Counted from the stretch's first letter, positions 17,189 to 27,414 are shown. The stretch: DNA of 64,000 nt from Chromohalobacter sp. 296-RDG (GCF_029889885.1 NZ_JARANY010000003.1:62001-126000); one strand, 5' to 3'. The notes: generated from the letters alone by a model not told the origin. A program made the numbers and translations.

Positions 17189-19818
17189 TTGCGCTTATCC
17201 TCGATCCGCCACTTTCCGTCTTCGAATTCGGCCCGCCAGCCGCTCGCCTTGCCATCACGTTCACTCATCACGTACTGGCTTTTGGTCTTGCGCGAGAAGC
17301 GAATCTGCGCGTCACGCCCCTCGGGATCTTCCCCCGGCGCGTCGAGCAGGAAATGATACTTCTCGGGTAGCTCGTCGCGATGCGCCTTGAGCTCCTTGAC
17401 CAAGGGAGGACGCGTTTCACGGTTCTTGGGAAACTGACTCGCCGCCAGAAACAGGCCGCTGGCGCCATCGCGCAAGACGTAATGATCCTCCACCTTCTGA
17501 CAAGCCAGCTCGGGCATGGGGATCGGATCCATCTTGGGTGGCGCGACTTCGCCGCTCTTGAGAAGCTTGCGGGTATTCTTGCAGTTCTCGTTGGTACAGC
17601 CGAAGTACTTACCGAAACGCCCGGACTTGAGCTGCATCTCGCTACCGCACTTGTCGCACTCGATGACCGGACCGTCGTACCCTTTGATACGAAACGTGCC
17701 CTGCTCGATTTCATGCCCGCTGCAATCGGGACTATTACCGCAGATGTGCAGCTTGCGCGCCTCGTCGATCAGGTAGCTATCCATCGCCGTGCCACATTCC
17801 GGGCAACGGTGCTTGGCCCGCAAGGCCTCGGTTTCGGCCTCCTCATCGGCATCCGACGCCACGGCTTCGTCACCGGCGGTAAGATCGATGGTCGTCTTGC
17901 AACGTTCCTTGGGCGGCAGGTTATATCCCGAGCACCCCAGGAAGACACCGGTCGATGCCGTACGAATCTGCATCTTGCGGCCACAAGTGGGACAGTCGAT
18001 GTCCGTCGGCACCGGCTGATTCGGCCGCATGCCTTCTTCGGCCTCGGCATGCTCGAGCTTGGCCTTGAACTCGGCGTAGAAGGCATCCAACAGCTCACGC
18101 CATTCGCGGTTGCCGGTGGCGATCTCGTCGAGGTGGTCTTCCATGCGTGCGGTGAAGCCGTAATCCATCAGGTCGCTGAACGATTCGGCGAGACGATCGG
18201 TGACGATATCGCCCAGCTTCTCGGCATAGAAACGGCGGCTCTCGAGCTTGACGTAGCCACGATCCTGGATCGTGGAGATGATCGAGGCATAGGTGGAAGG
18301 TCGCCCGATCCCCCGCTTTTCGAGCTCCTTGACCAGGCTTGCCTCGGTATAACGCGCCGTCGGCTTGGTGAAATGCTGCTGAGGATCGAGGGCCTGCAGA
18401 GTCATCGATTGCCCTTTCTCGAGATCCGGCAGTGCCTGATCTTCCTCTTTCTTGCCCGCCGGCTTCATCACCTTCGTGTAACCGTCGAATTTGAGCACTC
18501 GACCACGCGCCTTGAGCTCGAACTCTTCGGCCTCGACGGTCAGCGTCGTCGCCAGGTATTCCGCCGGCACCATCTGGCAGGCCACGAACTGGCGCCAGAT
18601 CAACTCATACAAACGCTGGGCATCGCGCTCCACTGCAAGCTCGTCACCGTTTTGCGCCACCTCGGTAGGGCGAATCGCCTCGTGCGCCTCCTGCGCCCCC
18701 TCCTTGCTGGCATAACGGTTGGGCGACTCAGGCAAATACGCCTGGCCGAAACGTTCGTCGATATACGCCCGGGCACTCTCCACCGCGTCTTGCGAGAGGT
18801 TGGTCGAGTCGGTTCGCATATAGGTGATGTACCCCGCCTCGTAGAGACGCTGCGCCAGAGTCATGGTCTTCTTCACTGAAAACCCGAGACGTCCACTGGC
18901 GGCCTGCTGCAGGGTCGAGGTAATGAACGGGGCGTTCGGTTTGGAGCGTGTCGGTTTGGTCTCACGATCGGTGATCGCCAGCGCCGCCTCGCGAAGCGGC
19001 GCGATGCGCTCTAGCGTTTCCTGTTCAGAGGTAGGACGAAACGCCTGGCCTTCATGACGTGCTACCTCGAAACGAATCGGCGTCGCATCGCCCTTTTCAG
19101 CCACGAGATCAGCGTGGACATCCCAGAATTCTTCGGGAACGAAGGCGCGAATCTCACGCTCGCGCTCGACGATCAAGCGCACCGCCACCGACTGGACCCG
19201 GCCCGCCGACAGTCCCCGTGCGATCTTGCTCCACAGCAACGGCGACAGCATGAAGCCGACGACACGGTCCAGGAAACGCCGTGCCTGCTGCGCTTCGACG
19301 CGTGACAGGTCCAGCTCGCCGGGTGTCTTGAACGCCTCCTGAATGGCATTCTTGGTGATCTCATTGAAGACCACGCGACGATAGCGGGACGCATCGCCAC
19401 CAATGGTTTCCTGCAGGTGCCAGGCGATGGCCTCCCCTTCACGATCCAGGTCGGTCGCGAGATAGACGGCATCGGCCTTTTCGGCGTGCTTCTTGAGCTC
19501 GGCAACGACTTTTTCCTTGCCCGGCAGTATCTCGTAGTTGGCGTCCCAGCCATGCTCAGGATCGATCCCCATGCGCCGTACCAGCTGGGTCCACTGCTTC
19601 TGCTTTTTATAGGTGGCTTTTTCATCGGGCGACATCTTGCGTGTCGCCGCCGCCTGGCGGGCTCGCTCTTTAGGATCGGTGGCGTTCTTGCCGCTGCCAC
19701 TCGTCGGCAAGTCACGGATGTGCCCGACACTCGACTTCACCACGAAATCGTTGCCGAGATACTTGTTGATCGTCTTGGCCTTGGCCGGCGACTCCACGAT
19801 GACCAGTGACTTGCCCAT
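17185..19818 (-). CDS. topA: DNA topoisomerase I
   Basis: Type IA enzyme that relaxes negative supercoils by a strand-passage mechanism. The product has 877 residues. The toprim domain holds [12 protein letters not shown] at the start, E9 and the acidic triad D123/D125/E127 (TDLDREGEA). The catalytic tyrosine is Y333 in ITYMRTDS. The C-terminal third has four-cysteine zinc motifs ([28 protein letters not shown]) for single-strand DNA binding, followed by a basic tail. ATG 19818 has CGGAG 5 bases upstream. Confidence 0.97.
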   Translation of the reverse strand: MGKSLVIVESPAKAKTINKYLGNDFVVKSSVGHIRDLPTSGSGKNATDPKERARQAAATRKMSPDEKATYKKQKQWTQLVRRMGIDPEHGWDANYEILPGKEKVVAELKKHAEKADAVYLATDLDREGEAIAWHLQETIGGDASRYRRVVFNEITKNAIQEAFKTPGELDLSRVEAQQARRFLDRVVGFMLSPLLWSKIARGLSAGRVQSVAVRLIVEREREIRAFVPEEFWDVHADLVAEKGDATPIRFEVARHEGQAFRPTSEQETLERIAPLREAALAITDRETKPTRSKPNAPFITSTLQQAASGRLGFSVKKTMTLAQRLYEAGYITYMRTDSTNLSQDAVESARAYIDERFGQAYLPESPNRYASKEGAQEAHEAIRPTEVAQNGDELAVERDAQRLYELIWRQFVACQMVPAEYLATTLTVEAEEFELKARGRVLKFDGYTKVMKPAGKKEEDQALPDLEKGQSMTLQALDPQQHFTKPTARYTEASLVKELEKRGIGRPSTYASIISTIQDRGYVKLESRRFYAEKLGDIVTDRLAESFSDLMDYGFTARMEDHLDEIATGNREWRELLDAFYAEFKAKLEHAEAEEGMRPNQPVPTDIDCPTCGRKMQIRTASTGVFLGCSGYNLPPKERCKTTIDLTAGDEAVASDADEEAETEALRAKHRCPECGTAMDSYLIDEARKLHICGNSPDCSGHEIEQGTFRIKGYDGPVIECDKCGSEMQLKSGRFGKYFGCTNENCKNTRKLLKSGEVAPPKMDPIPMPELACQKVEDHYVLRDGASGLFLAASQFPKNRETRPPLVKELKAHRDELPEKYHFLLDAPGEDPEGRDAQIRFSRKTKSQYVMSERDGKASGWRAEFEDGKWRIEDKRK

Positions 19819-20232
19819 AACGCTCCGCTCGAATGGCCGACGCGCCCTAACATGGCGCCGGCAGTGATATCGTGACCGGGAACCGCCCGGCGAAAAATGC
19901 GCCTACCCTACCTTAGCGCCTCGTTGCGCGCCAGTCCGTCAAGTGCATGACTGTCTTTACGCCACTGGCTTGGAAAACACTAGACGCGACACCTGACTAC
20001 CGGCAAGCACAACCCGCGCCCAAATCGACATGCTTCCCATGACCATGGCACTGGCAAGCATCTCCAGAGTCATCCAACCTAGGGGCATGTCCCGCATGCT
20101 AAAAGTGATAATCTGACGTTCACGACTTGGGGGCCATCGCACCTGTCGAGACGATGAGGCACAATGTCGTAAAATAACGACATGGCTCGCACAGAGCCGC
20201 TATTACCCTTTCATGAGGCCAAGGAGAATTCC
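19819..20232. other. Divergent topA-pyk intergenic region
   Basis: These 414 bases separate the topA and pyk starts. I find no supported gene. The right end holds the palindrome at 20164-20183 and the pyk ribosome site AAGGAG (20221-20226). No clear -35/-10 pair was found for topA. Confidence 0.6.
20164..20183. promoter_or_regulatory. Palindrome in front of pyk
   Basis: ATGTCGT-AAAATA-ACGACAT is a perfect 7-6-7 inverted repeat ending 49 bases before the pyk ATG. TAAAAT (20170-20175) could serve as a -10 box inside it, in which case a bound regulator would block transcription. HexR controls pyk in related bacteria, but the 18-base span differs from the 15-base site near gap, so the regulator is open. 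Confidence 0.5.
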
Positions 20233-21702
20233 ATGCAGAATGCGTTTCACGGTCCGATGCGCCGCACCAAGATCGTCGCGACCCTGGGCCCGGCCAGCGA
20301 CCGCGACGGGGTCCTCGAAGACATGATCTCCGCAGGCGTCGACGTGGTACGACTCAACTTCTCCCACGGCTCTGCGGACGACCATCGGCGGCGGCTAAAG
20401 GCGGTACGCGACGCAGCCGCACGCGTCGGACGTACCGTCGCCGCCTTGGGCGACCTGCAAGGCCCCAAGATCCGCATCGCCCGCTTCAAGGAAGGCGCCG
20501 TCACCCTCGAGCAGAACCAACCTTTCATCATCGACGTTTCCTTGGAACGCGATGCCGGCGACGCGAACCAGGTCGGCTGCGATTACAAGGACTTGGCCGC
20601 CGACGTCGCACCCGGCGATGTGCTGCTGCTAGATGACGGTCGCCTTGAGCTGCAGGTCGAGCGCGTCGATGCCCCAGCGATCCACACTACGGTCAAAGTC
20701 GGAGGCAAGCTCTCCAATAACAAGGGCATCAACAAGCAAGGCGGCGGCCTGTCCGCGGCCGCACTGACCGACAAGGACCGCGAGGACCTCAAGACCGCCA
20801 TCGACATCGGTGTCGACTACCTGGCCGTGTCTTTCCCGCGGCATGGCGACGACATACGCCTGGCCCGCGACCTGCTCGGCGAAGCGGGTAGCGAGATCGG
20901 TCTTGTCGCCAAGGTCGAGCGCGCCGAAGCGGTCGCCGATGACGACACATTGAATGATATCATCCGCGCCAGCGAAGCCGTCATGGTCGCGCGTGGCGAT
21001 CTGGGCGTGGAAATCGGCGATGCCCAACTGATCGGCGTGCAGAAGCGCATCATCCAGCATGCACGTAGCCTTAACAAAGTGGTGATTACCGCGACACAGA
21101 TGATGGAGTCGATGATCGAGTCGCCACTACCGACCCGCGCCGAGGTCTTCGACGTCGCCAATGCAGTGCTCGATGGTACCGACGCCGTCATGCTCTCCGC
21201 CGAGACCGCTGCCGGCGACTACCCCGTGGAAACCATCAAGGCCATGGAGCGCCTCTGCCTGGGTGCCGAACGCGAGCGTGCCGCGCAGCAATCGCAGCAC
21301 CGCATCCACGAAGGCTTCACCCGGGTCGATGAAACCGTGGCACTTTCGGCCATGTACGCCGCCAACCATCTCGATGGGGTCTCCGCCATCGTCTGCATGA
21401 CCGCCACCGGTTATACGCCATTGATCGCCTCGCGCATTCGTTCCGGCCTGCCGATCGTCGCCTTGGCACATACCGAAATCGCGCAGCGCCGCATGGCATT
21501 GTATCGCGGGGTCGTCTCATTGCCCTTCGACACGCAAAGTCTCGCGCCCACTGAGTTCAATAACCACGCCGTCGACAATCTCGTCTCGCTGGGCATCGTC
21601 AAGCAGGGCGATCACGTCATCCTGACACGCGGCGATCATATGAATGCCCATGGCGGCACCAACACCATGAAGGTCATCCAAGTAGGCGACGAGATTGATT
21701 GA
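20233..21702 (+). CDS. pyk: Pyruvate kinase
   Basis: Makes pyruvate and ATP from phosphoenolpyruvate and ADP, the last step of glycolysis and of the Entner-Doudoroff route. The product has 489 residues from ATG 20233, which has AAGGAG at good spacing; an in-frame start at 20182 lies inside the operator palindrome. Motifs seen: RRTKIVATLGPAS, LNFSHG, LGDLQGPKIR, the active-site block MVARGDLGVEIG and TATQMMESM. Lys79 stands where potassium-dependent enzymes have Glu (GPKIR instead of GPEIR), which is typical of the potassium-independent class. Confidence 0.96.
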   Translation: MQNAFHGPMRRTKIVATLGPASDRDGVLEDMISAGVDVVRLNFSHGSADDHRRRLKAVRDAAARVGRTVAALGDLQGPKIRIARFKEGAVTLEQNQPFIIDVSLERDAGDANQVGCDYKDLAADVAPGDVLLLDDGRLELQVERVDAPAIHTTVKVGGKLSNNKGINKQGGGLSAAALTDKDREDLKTAIDIGVDYLAVSFPRHGDDIRLARDLLGEAGSEIGLVAKVERAEAVADDDTLNDIIRASEAVMVARGDLGVEIGDAQLIGVQKRIIQHARSLNKVVITATQMMESMIESPLPTRAEVFDVANAVLDGTDAVMLSAETAAGDYPVETIKAMERLCLGAERERAAQQSQHRIHEGFTRVDETVALSAMYAANHLDGVSAIVCMTATGYTPLIASRIRSGLPIVALAHTEIAQRRMALYRGVVSLPFDTQSLAPTEFNNHAVDNLVSLGIVKQGDHVILTRGDHMNAHGGTNTMKVIQVGDEID

Positions 21703-21752
21703 TCAGCACCTTTGCCGGCGAGCTGCACATTGCTTGCCGCTTTGAAGGACCA

Positions 21753-21784
21753 CGACGCATGCCACTTATTTGCGGCATGCGTCG
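21753..21784. terminator. Hairpin between pyk and pycB
   Basis: A perfect 11-bp stem CGACGCATGCC/GGCATGCGTCG with a 10-base loop lies between the convergent pyk and pycB genes and is followed by ATTTC. It could stop transcription from either side; the U tract is poor. Confidence 0.5.
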
Positions 21785-21847
21785 ATTTCACAGACCAGAC
21801 TCGTAGCACCGAATCACGAGGCGCCACGGTCATGAGCGACGTTCCGA

Positions 21848-23662
21848 TCAGGTGATCTCGATCAGCACCTCGCCTGGCGTCACGCGATCACCCTTGGCAA
21901 CGTGGACCGCTTCGACGATACCCGAGACCCGTGCCTGGACTTCGGTTTCCATCTTCATCGCCTCGGTGATCAATACCGCCTGACCTTCCTCGACGCGATC
22001 GCCCTTGGCCACCAGCACATCGACGATGTTGCCGGGCATGGAGGTCGTGACGTGGCCGGGTTGCGAGGCACGCGCACGGCCCGAGGTCTCGCCGCCGACG
22101 AAGGCATCCTTGGCCTCGAAGACGACCTCTTCCGGCATGCCATCGAGCGTCAGGTACACCTGCCGCTTGCCACCGCTGTTACCGCCCACGCCGGTGATCT
22201 GCACTTCATAAGACTCGCCGTGCACGTCGATCACGAACTCGGTCGGCACGCCCTCGGTCACCGGGCGACTGGCGTCTCCCGCATCGGGCGCGGGAATCGG
22301 CTCCGAGACCAGCGTGCCATCGCACCGCCCCTGCAGGTAATCGCGCCCCAGCTCGGGGAACATGGCGTAGGTCAGCACGTCCTCCTCGCCCTCGGCCAGT
22401 TCACCGATATCCTTCTTCAACCTTTCCATCTCGGGGTTCAACCGGTCAGCGGGACGCGCCTCTTCCATCGGGGAGTTACCGATGGCCTGACGGCGCACAT
22501 CGTCATCCACCGGCGCTGGCGGATGACCATACCCCCCCTGAAGATAGCGCTTCACCTCGTTGGTAATGGTCTTGTAGCGCTCGCCAGTGAGCACGTTCAT
22601 CACCGCCTGGGTGCCGACGATCTGCGAGGTCGGCGTCACCAGAGGCGGATAACCGAGATCGGCGCGCACGCAGGGAATCTCGTTGAACACGTCGCGGATC
22701 TTGGACAACGCGTTCTGTTCCTTGAGCTGATTGGCGAGGTTGGACATCATGCCACCCGGGACCTGATTGATCTGTACCGAGACATCCTCGCGGGTGAACT
22801 CGCTTTCGAAGGCGGCATACTTCTGGCGCACGCCCCGAAAATAGTCGCCGCTCTCCTTGAGCGCTTCGAGATCCAAGCCGCTGTCGTATTCGGTGCCCTG
22901 AAAGGCAGCGACCATGGCTTCCGTCGATGGGTGGCTGGTACCGCCGGCAAACGCCGAGATACAGGTATCGATATGCCGGCATCCCGCTTCCACCGCCTTG
23001 AGATGGCACAGCGGGGCCAGCCCCGAGGTAGCGTGGGCATGCAGATGAACCGGCACGTCTACGGCCTCGACCAAGGCTGATACTAGCTCGCTCGTGGCAT
23101 ATGGCGTCAAAAGCCCCGCCATGTCCTTGATCGCAATAGAGTCGGCGCCCATATCGACCAGGCGCTTGGCTTGATCCACGTACATCGCCAGGGTGTGCAC
23201 CGGGCTCACCGTGTAGCAGATGGTGCCCTGGGCATGCTTGCCACTGGCCTTGACCGCACGCATGGCGGTTTCCAGATTGCGCAGATCGTTGAGCGCATCG
23301 AAGACGCGAAACACATCGACGCCGTTATCCGCCGACTTGGCGACGAAACGCTCGACGACATCGTCGGCATAGTGACGATATCCCAGCAGATTCTGACCGC
23401 GCAGCAGCATCTGCAACGGAGTATTGGGCATCGCGTCCTTGAAGGCGCGCAGTCGCTCCCACGGGTCTTCCTTGAGAAAGCGCACGCAGGCATCGAAGGT
23501 TGCTCCGCCCCAGACTTCCAGCGAATGATAGCCGATGGCGTCCAGCTTGGCGCAGGCAGGTAGCATGTCTTCCGTGCGCAGGCGCGTGGCGATCAGCGAT
23601 TGATGGCCGTCACGCAATACGACGTCGGTGATGTTGACTTGGGAAGATGATACGGCATTCAT
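21848..23662 (-). CDS. pycB: Pyruvate carboxylase subunit B (carboxyltransferase and biotin carrier)
   Basis: Transfers carboxyl from biotin to pyruvate to give oxaloacetate. The product has 604 residues. The carboxyltransferase domain begins with ITDVVLRDGHQSL and holds metal-site LHAHATSGLA and the lysine in IAIKDMAG. A linker leads to a biotinyl domain with EAMKME, with biotin on Lys570. It also resembles the alpha chain of Na+-dependent oxaloacetate decarboxylase (OadA). Pairing with a biotin carboxylase gene and no oadB/oadG nearby points to pyruvate carboxylase. ATG 23662 has AAGGAGATA upstream. It lies 13 bases behind pycA. Confidence 0.93.
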   Translation of the reverse strand: MNAVSSSQVNITDVVLRDGHQSLIATRLRTEDMLPACAKLDAIGYHSLEVWGGATFDACVRFLKEDPWERLRAFKDAMPNTPLQMLLRGQNLLGYRHYADDVVERFVAKSADNGVDVFRVFDALNDLRNLETAMRAVKASGKHAQGTICYTVSPVHTLAMYVDQAKRLVDMGADSIAIKDMAGLLTPYATSELVSALVEAVDVPVHLHAHATSGLAPLCHLKAVEAGCRHIDTCISAFAGGTSHPSTEAMVAAFQGTEYDSGLDLEALKESGDYFRGVRQKYAAFESEFTREDVSVQINQVPGGMMSNLANQLKEQNALSKIRDVFNEIPCVRADLGYPPLVTPTSQIVGTQAVMNVLTGERYKTITNEVKRYLQGGYGHPPAPVDDDVRRQAIGNSPMEEARPADRLNPEMERLKKDIGELAEGEEDVLTYAMFPELGRDYLQGRCDGTLVSEPIPAPDAGDASRPVTEGVPTEFVIDVHGESYEVQITGVGGNSGGKRQVYLTLDGMPEEVVFEAKDAFVGGETSGRARASQPGHVTTSMPGNIVDVLVAKGDRVEEGQAVLITEAMKMETEVQARVSGIVEAVHVAKGDRVTPGEVLIEIT

Positions 23663-23675
23663 GATGGGTATCTCC

Positions 23676-25091
23676 TTATAGACCGGCGTGGGCGGCGATG
23701 GCGGCGGCAATTGCCAGAGCGACTTCCTCGGGATTGCGCTTTACCGAATAATTGAGTAGTTCGGGATGGCTGGGCACGAAACCGGTATCGAAGTGCCCGC
23801 TGCGGAAATCGGGGTGACGGAGAATTTCCTGGTAGTAAGGCGCAGTCGTCTTGACCCCCTGAAGGCGCATATCGTTTAGGGCACGAATCCCACGATCGAG
23901 GGTTTCCTCCCAGCTCATGCCCCATACGATCAGCTTCAAGCACATGGAGTCGAAATACGGTGGAATGGTATAGCCGGTATAGATCGCGGTGTCGGTGCGC
24001 ACTCCTGGCCCACCCGGCGCGTAGTAACGCGTGATGCGTCCGAAGGAAGGCAGGAAATCGTTCTTGGGATCTTCGGCATTGACGCGAAACTGAATGGCAT
24101 AGCCGTGGTGGTGAATATCCTCCTGGCGGTAGGCGAGCTTCAGCCCTGCGGCGATGCGCAGTTGCTCGCGCACGATATCCACCCCGGTGATCGCTTCAGA
24201 AATAGTGTGTTCGACCTGCACGCGCGTATTCATCTCCATGAAGTAGACCTCGTTACCCTTGACGAGGAACTCCACGGTGCCCGCGTTTTCGTAACCCACG
24301 GCACTCGCCGCACGTACGGCCATTTCGCCGACGTAGGCACGTTGCTCGGGCGTTAGCTGAGGGCTCGGCGCGATTTCGATGAGCTTCTGGTTACGGCGCT
24401 GGATCGAACAGTCGCGCTCGAAGAGATGGATCACATTGCCAATGCTGTCGGCGAGAATCTGCACCTCGATGTGATGCGGCTCAACGACGCATTTCTCCAT
24501 GAACACATCGGCGCTGCCGAACGCCTTGGTCGCTTCGGAGATCACGCGCTCCCAGGCCTGCTCGAGTTGCGCCGGCGTATCACAACGGCGAATGCCGCGC
24601 CCACCACCGCCCGAGGTCGCCTTGAGCATCACTGGGTAGCCGATGGTCTCGGCCAGCGACAAAGCTTCTTCACAGGTGTCGAGATTGTTTTCCGAGCCCG
24701 GCGTGACGGGAACGCCAGCGTCGCGCATCGCCGTACGTGCCGCCGTCTTGTCTCCCATCCGCGCGATCACCTCGGCGCTCGGTCCGACGAAAGCAATGCC
24801 AGCATCTTCGCAGATGCGTGCAAAGTCGTCATTTTCCGAGAGAAAGCCGTAGCCGGGGTGAATTGCGTCACAGCCGGTCTCTCGAGCCAGGTCGACGATA
24901 CGCCGCAGATCGAGATATCCCGCCAGCGGGTCTTCGCCGACGAAATGCGCCTCATCGGCGCGCTTGACGTGCAGCGCGAAGCGATCGGGCTCGGTGTAGA
25001 TCGCCACCGAGCGGATGCCCATCTCAGCGCAGGCGCGTACAATGCGTACAGCAATTTCGCCACGATTGGCGATGAGAAGTTTTTTGAACAC
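23676..25091 (-). CDS. pycA: Pyruvate carboxylase subunit A (biotin carboxylase)
   Basis: ATP-dependent biotin carboxylase, the first half-reaction of two-subunit pyruvate carboxylase. GTG 25091 gives 471 residues starting FKKLLIANRGEIAVRI after the initiator and has GGAGG 7 bases upstream. An ATG at 25136 would add 15 residues that the family lacks. Seen are the ATP-grasp glycine loop KATSGGGGRGIR, HIEVQILAD, the RRNQKLIE block, and EMNTRVQVEHT with its catalytic residues. It is too short to be an acetyl-CoA enzyme of the fused kind. AccC is the close paralogue, but the partner gene settles the role. Confidence 0.93.
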   Translation of the reverse strand: MFKKLLIANRGEIAVRIVRACAEMGIRSVAIYTEPDRFALHVKRADEAHFVGEDPLAGYLDLRRIVDLARETGCDAIHPGYGFLSENDDFARICEDAGIAFVGPSAEVIARMGDKTAARTAMRDAGVPVTPGSENNLDTCEEALSLAETIGYPVMLKATSGGGGRGIRRCDTPAQLEQAWERVISEATKAFGSADVFMEKCVVEPHHIEVQILADSIGNVIHLFERDCSIQRRNQKLIEIAPSPQLTPEQRAYVGEMAVRAASAVGYENAGTVEFLVKGNEVYFMEMNTRVQVEHTISEAITGVDIVREQLRIAAGLKLAYRQEDIHHHGYAIQFRVNAEDPKNDFLPSFGRITRYYAPGGPGVRTDTAIYTGYTIPPYFDSMCLKLIVWGMSWEETLDRGIRALNDMRLQGVKTTAPYYQEILRHPDFRSGHFDTGFVPSHPELLNYSVKRNPEEVALAIAAAIAAHAGL

Positions 25092-25168
25092 CGTCTGCCC
25101 TCCGGTTGTGGACGTCGCGTTGACATAGCGTGTCATCGTGGCGCCCTTTGGGTCGCTGAGTGCTTGTC

Positions 25169-25247
25169 ATTATCGTACTCTCACGCTACCCACCGAAGGA
25201 TCAATAGAAAAATTGATATTTTTTTGCCAAGCTATAAACAATAGCTT
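25169..25247. promoter_or_regulatory. pycA promoter with two LysR-type operator palindromes
   Basis: On the minus strand GATAAT (plus-strand 25169-25174) is a -10 box with a poor -35 (TTCGGT), giving a start near 25162. Two perfect palindromes lie upstream: ATCAAT-N6-ATTGAT (25200-25217, centred about -46) and AAGCTAT-N5-ATAGCTT (25229-25247, centred about -76). This is the usual geometry of an activation site and a recognition site for LysR-type activators. The farther palindrome is also close to the start of the divergent regulator gene, so self-repression is likely. Confidence 0.65.
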
Positions 25248-25267
25248 ATGACAACGCCGGGGGCGTC

Positions 25268-26242
25268 ATGTCACGACCCAATCTGCTCAATCGTCTGACC
25301 TTTCGCCAGTTGCAGGTTTTCCAGGCCGTGCACCGGCAGCAGTCCTATTCGCGTGCGGCCGAACAACTGGGCCTCACACAGCCCGCCGTCAGCGCACAGA
25401 TCCGCCAACTCGAGCAAGCGCTCGAGCAACCACTCTTCAAGTACGCGGGCAAGACGCTGCATGTGCTGCCGGCCGCCGATGCGCTGGCCGCCTCAGTACA
25501 GTCGATCTTCGGTCAGGTTTCGAGCTTACAGATGGAACTTTCCGAATTGGCAGGGACCATACGCGGCGAGCTCAATCTCGCCGCCGTCAGCACCGCGCAG
25601 TATGTCGTGCCGCACATCCTGGCCCGCTTTCGCGCACGCTACCCGGAGGTACAGGTCCGCCTGCGTGTCTGCAATCGCGGCCAGGCGCTGGAGCGTCTTG
25701 CCGAGCGGCGCGACGACCTGGTGATCATGGGCATGGTGCCCGAGGATGCCAATCTCGCCTTCATGCCGATCCTCGACAACGAGATGATTCCCGTGGTGTG
25801 GCCCGGGCATCCGCTGTTGACGGACGACGCGCCCACACTCGAGGATTTCACGCGCTATTACGTCTTGATGCGCGAGCCCGGCTCAGGGACACGCACCGCG
25901 TTCGAGGATTTCGCCGCCCGTGAGCGGGTATCGCTGCGCCATACCCTGGAACTTGGCACCAACGAGGCGATCAAGCAGGGTGTCATGGCGCATCTCGGGG
26001 TCGCCGTGCTGCCGCGCCTGGCGGTCCAGCTCGAGCTCGCTTCGGGTCTGCTGGCGTCACCGACGCTACCCGGTTTCCCGCTGCGTCGGTCCTGGTGCAC
26101 CGTACACCCCAAGGATCGCTACCCTACGCCCGTGACCGAGCTTTTCCTGCGCTTCGTCCGTGAACTGTTGCCCGAGCTGAATGCGCACTTCAAGGCACCA
26201 CTGGTGCCCGCGCCTGGCCCCAGCTTCGCCTGCACGCCCTGA
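25268..26242 (+). CDS. LysR-type regulator, probable PycR
   Basis: A 324-residue LysR-family regulator. The winged helix-turn-helix is at about 9-68 (LTFRQLQVFQAVHRQQSYSR region, QPAVSAQIRQLE), and a periplasmic-binding-protein-like effector domain spans about 95-300. It belongs to the CbbR/CmpR-like branch by appearance. Its position, divergent from pycA with paired palindromes between, matches PycR of Pseudomonas as I recall it. It likely controls pycAB; the effector is unknown. ATG 25268 has only a weak G-rich ribosome site. Confidence 0.85.
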   Translation: MSRPNLLNRLTFRQLQVFQAVHRQQSYSRAAEQLGLTQPAVSAQIRQLEQALEQPLFKYAGKTLHVLPAADALAASVQSIFGQVSSLQMELSELAGTIRGELNLAAVSTAQYVVPHILARFRARYPEVQVRLRVCNRGQALERLAERRDDLVIMGMVPEDANLAFMPILDNEMIPVVWPGHPLLTDDAPTLEDFTRYYVLMREPGSGTRTAFEDFAARERVSLRHTLELGTNEAIKQGVMAHLGVAVLPRLAVQLELASGLLASPTLPGFPLRRSWCTVHPKDRYPTPVTELFLRFVRELLPELNAHFKAPLVPAPGPSFACTP

Positions 26243-26330
26243 ATCAGCCGCGCTTGACTTGACTCCGATCTAGACGGTCCTCATTTAATAGGCAGCGCCA
26301 TCACGTTTCGCCTTTTATAGGGAGTCAATC

Positions 26331-27353
26331 ATGCAAGTAGTCGCCACCACCAGTCAGCCTCAAGCAGCGCCCCTGGACGCTTTCGAGCGCCACGAACGCG
26401 AGATGCCCACCCCCGGCGAACGGGACCTTCTCGTGCGCGTCGAGGCGATCTCGGTCAATCCGGTGGATACCAAGATTCGCCAGGGCGCGTTCCTGCCCAG
26501 CGACCAGCACAACGTCCTCGGTTGGGATGCCGTGGGCCGAGTGGAACGTGTCGGTGCCAGCGTCGAGCACTTCGCCCCAGGAGATCGCGTGTACTATGCC
26601 GGCGAAGTCGAGCGCCCCGGCTGCAACGCCGAATACCAGCTGGTCGATGCGCGCCTTACCGCCAAGGCACCGAGCAAATTAAGCGCCGAAGAAGCGGCCG
26701 CCATGCCGTTGACGGCACTCACCGCCTGGGAAGCCCTTTTCGACAAGCTCAAGCTCTCGCAAGGCGACGATACGCACCGCGACCAGACCCTGCTGATCAT
26801 CAACGGCGCCGGTGGCGTCGGCTCGATCGCGACGCAAATGGCTCGCCAACTCACTGGCATCAAGGTCATCGCCACGGCGTCGCGCGATACGTCCATCGAG
26901 TGGTGCCGACGCATGGGTGCGCATGAGGTCGTCGATCACCACGATCTCGTGTCGAACATGCAACATGCCGGTCACGAGCAGGTCGATTACATCTTCAATT
27001 GCCACGATATCGGCGACCACTGGGAGAACATGACCACGCTCATTCGCCCCTTGGGTCACATTGTGGCCATCGCCGAGACCCAGAAGAGCGTCGACCTCAA
27101 CGCCCTGCAAGGCAAGGCAGTGACGTTCAGTTGGGAATTCATGTTCGCGCGGCCGCTGCATGGGGCCGATATCGCCCATCAGGGACAGATCCTGGCGACG
27201 CTGGCCGAGCGTTTCGACGCCGGTCATCTGCGCAGCACGCTCAGTGATATCGTCGGCCCATTGACCCCGGCCAATCTCGGGGAGGCCCATCGCCGCCTCG
27301 AAACCGGCCATACCACGGGCAAGCTGGTATTGAGTGCCATGCCCGAGGCGTGA
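26331..27353 (+). CDS. Zinc-less medium-chain dehydrogenase, quinone oxidoreductase-like
   Basis: A 340-residue member of the MDR superfamily. The GroES-like N-terminal part (VEAISVNPVDTKIRQG, VLGWDAVGRVERVG) is followed by a Rossmann domain with IINGAGGVGSIATQMAR at about 150-166. The usual catalytic zinc ligands are not evident, which fits NADPH:quinone reductase-like members. The substrate cannot be told from sequence. ATG 26331 has TAGGGAG upstream. It stands alone between the LysR gene and lipA, with a hairpin terminator behind it. Confidence 0.85.
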   Translation: MQVVATTSQPQAAPLDAFERHEREMPTPGERDLLVRVEAISVNPVDTKIRQGAFLPSDQHNVLGWDAVGRVERVGASVEHFAPGDRVYYAGEVERPGCNAEYQLVDARLTAKAPSKLSAEEAAAMPLTALTAWEALFDKLKLSQGDDTHRDQTLLIINGAGGVGSIATQMARQLTGIKVIATASRDTSIEWCRRMGAHEVVDHHDLVSNMQHAGHEQVDYIFNCHDIGDHWENMTTLIRPLGHIVAIAETQKSVDLNALQGKAVTFSWEFMFARPLHGADIAHQGQILATLAERFDAGHLRSTLSDIVGPLTPANLGEAHRRLETGHTTGKLVLSAMPEA

Positions 27354-27380
27354 CATTCAGCACTGACTCGCCCCTGCGTA

Positions 27381-27414
27381 ATACGACACGCTCGGCATTG
27401 GCCGAGCGTGGTAT
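27381..27414 (+). terminator. Terminator after the MDR gene
   Basis: CACGCTCGGC/GCCGAGCGTG with loop ATTG forms a 10-bp stem at 27387-27410, extended by ATAC/GTAT past a two-base bulge. There is no good U tract. Confidence 0.5.

Noticed and set aside
17380-18879. 499-codon open frame opposite topA
   Set aside because: It is antisense to a certain gene; GC-rich codon use on one strand leaves long open frames on the other. No recognisable protein motif.
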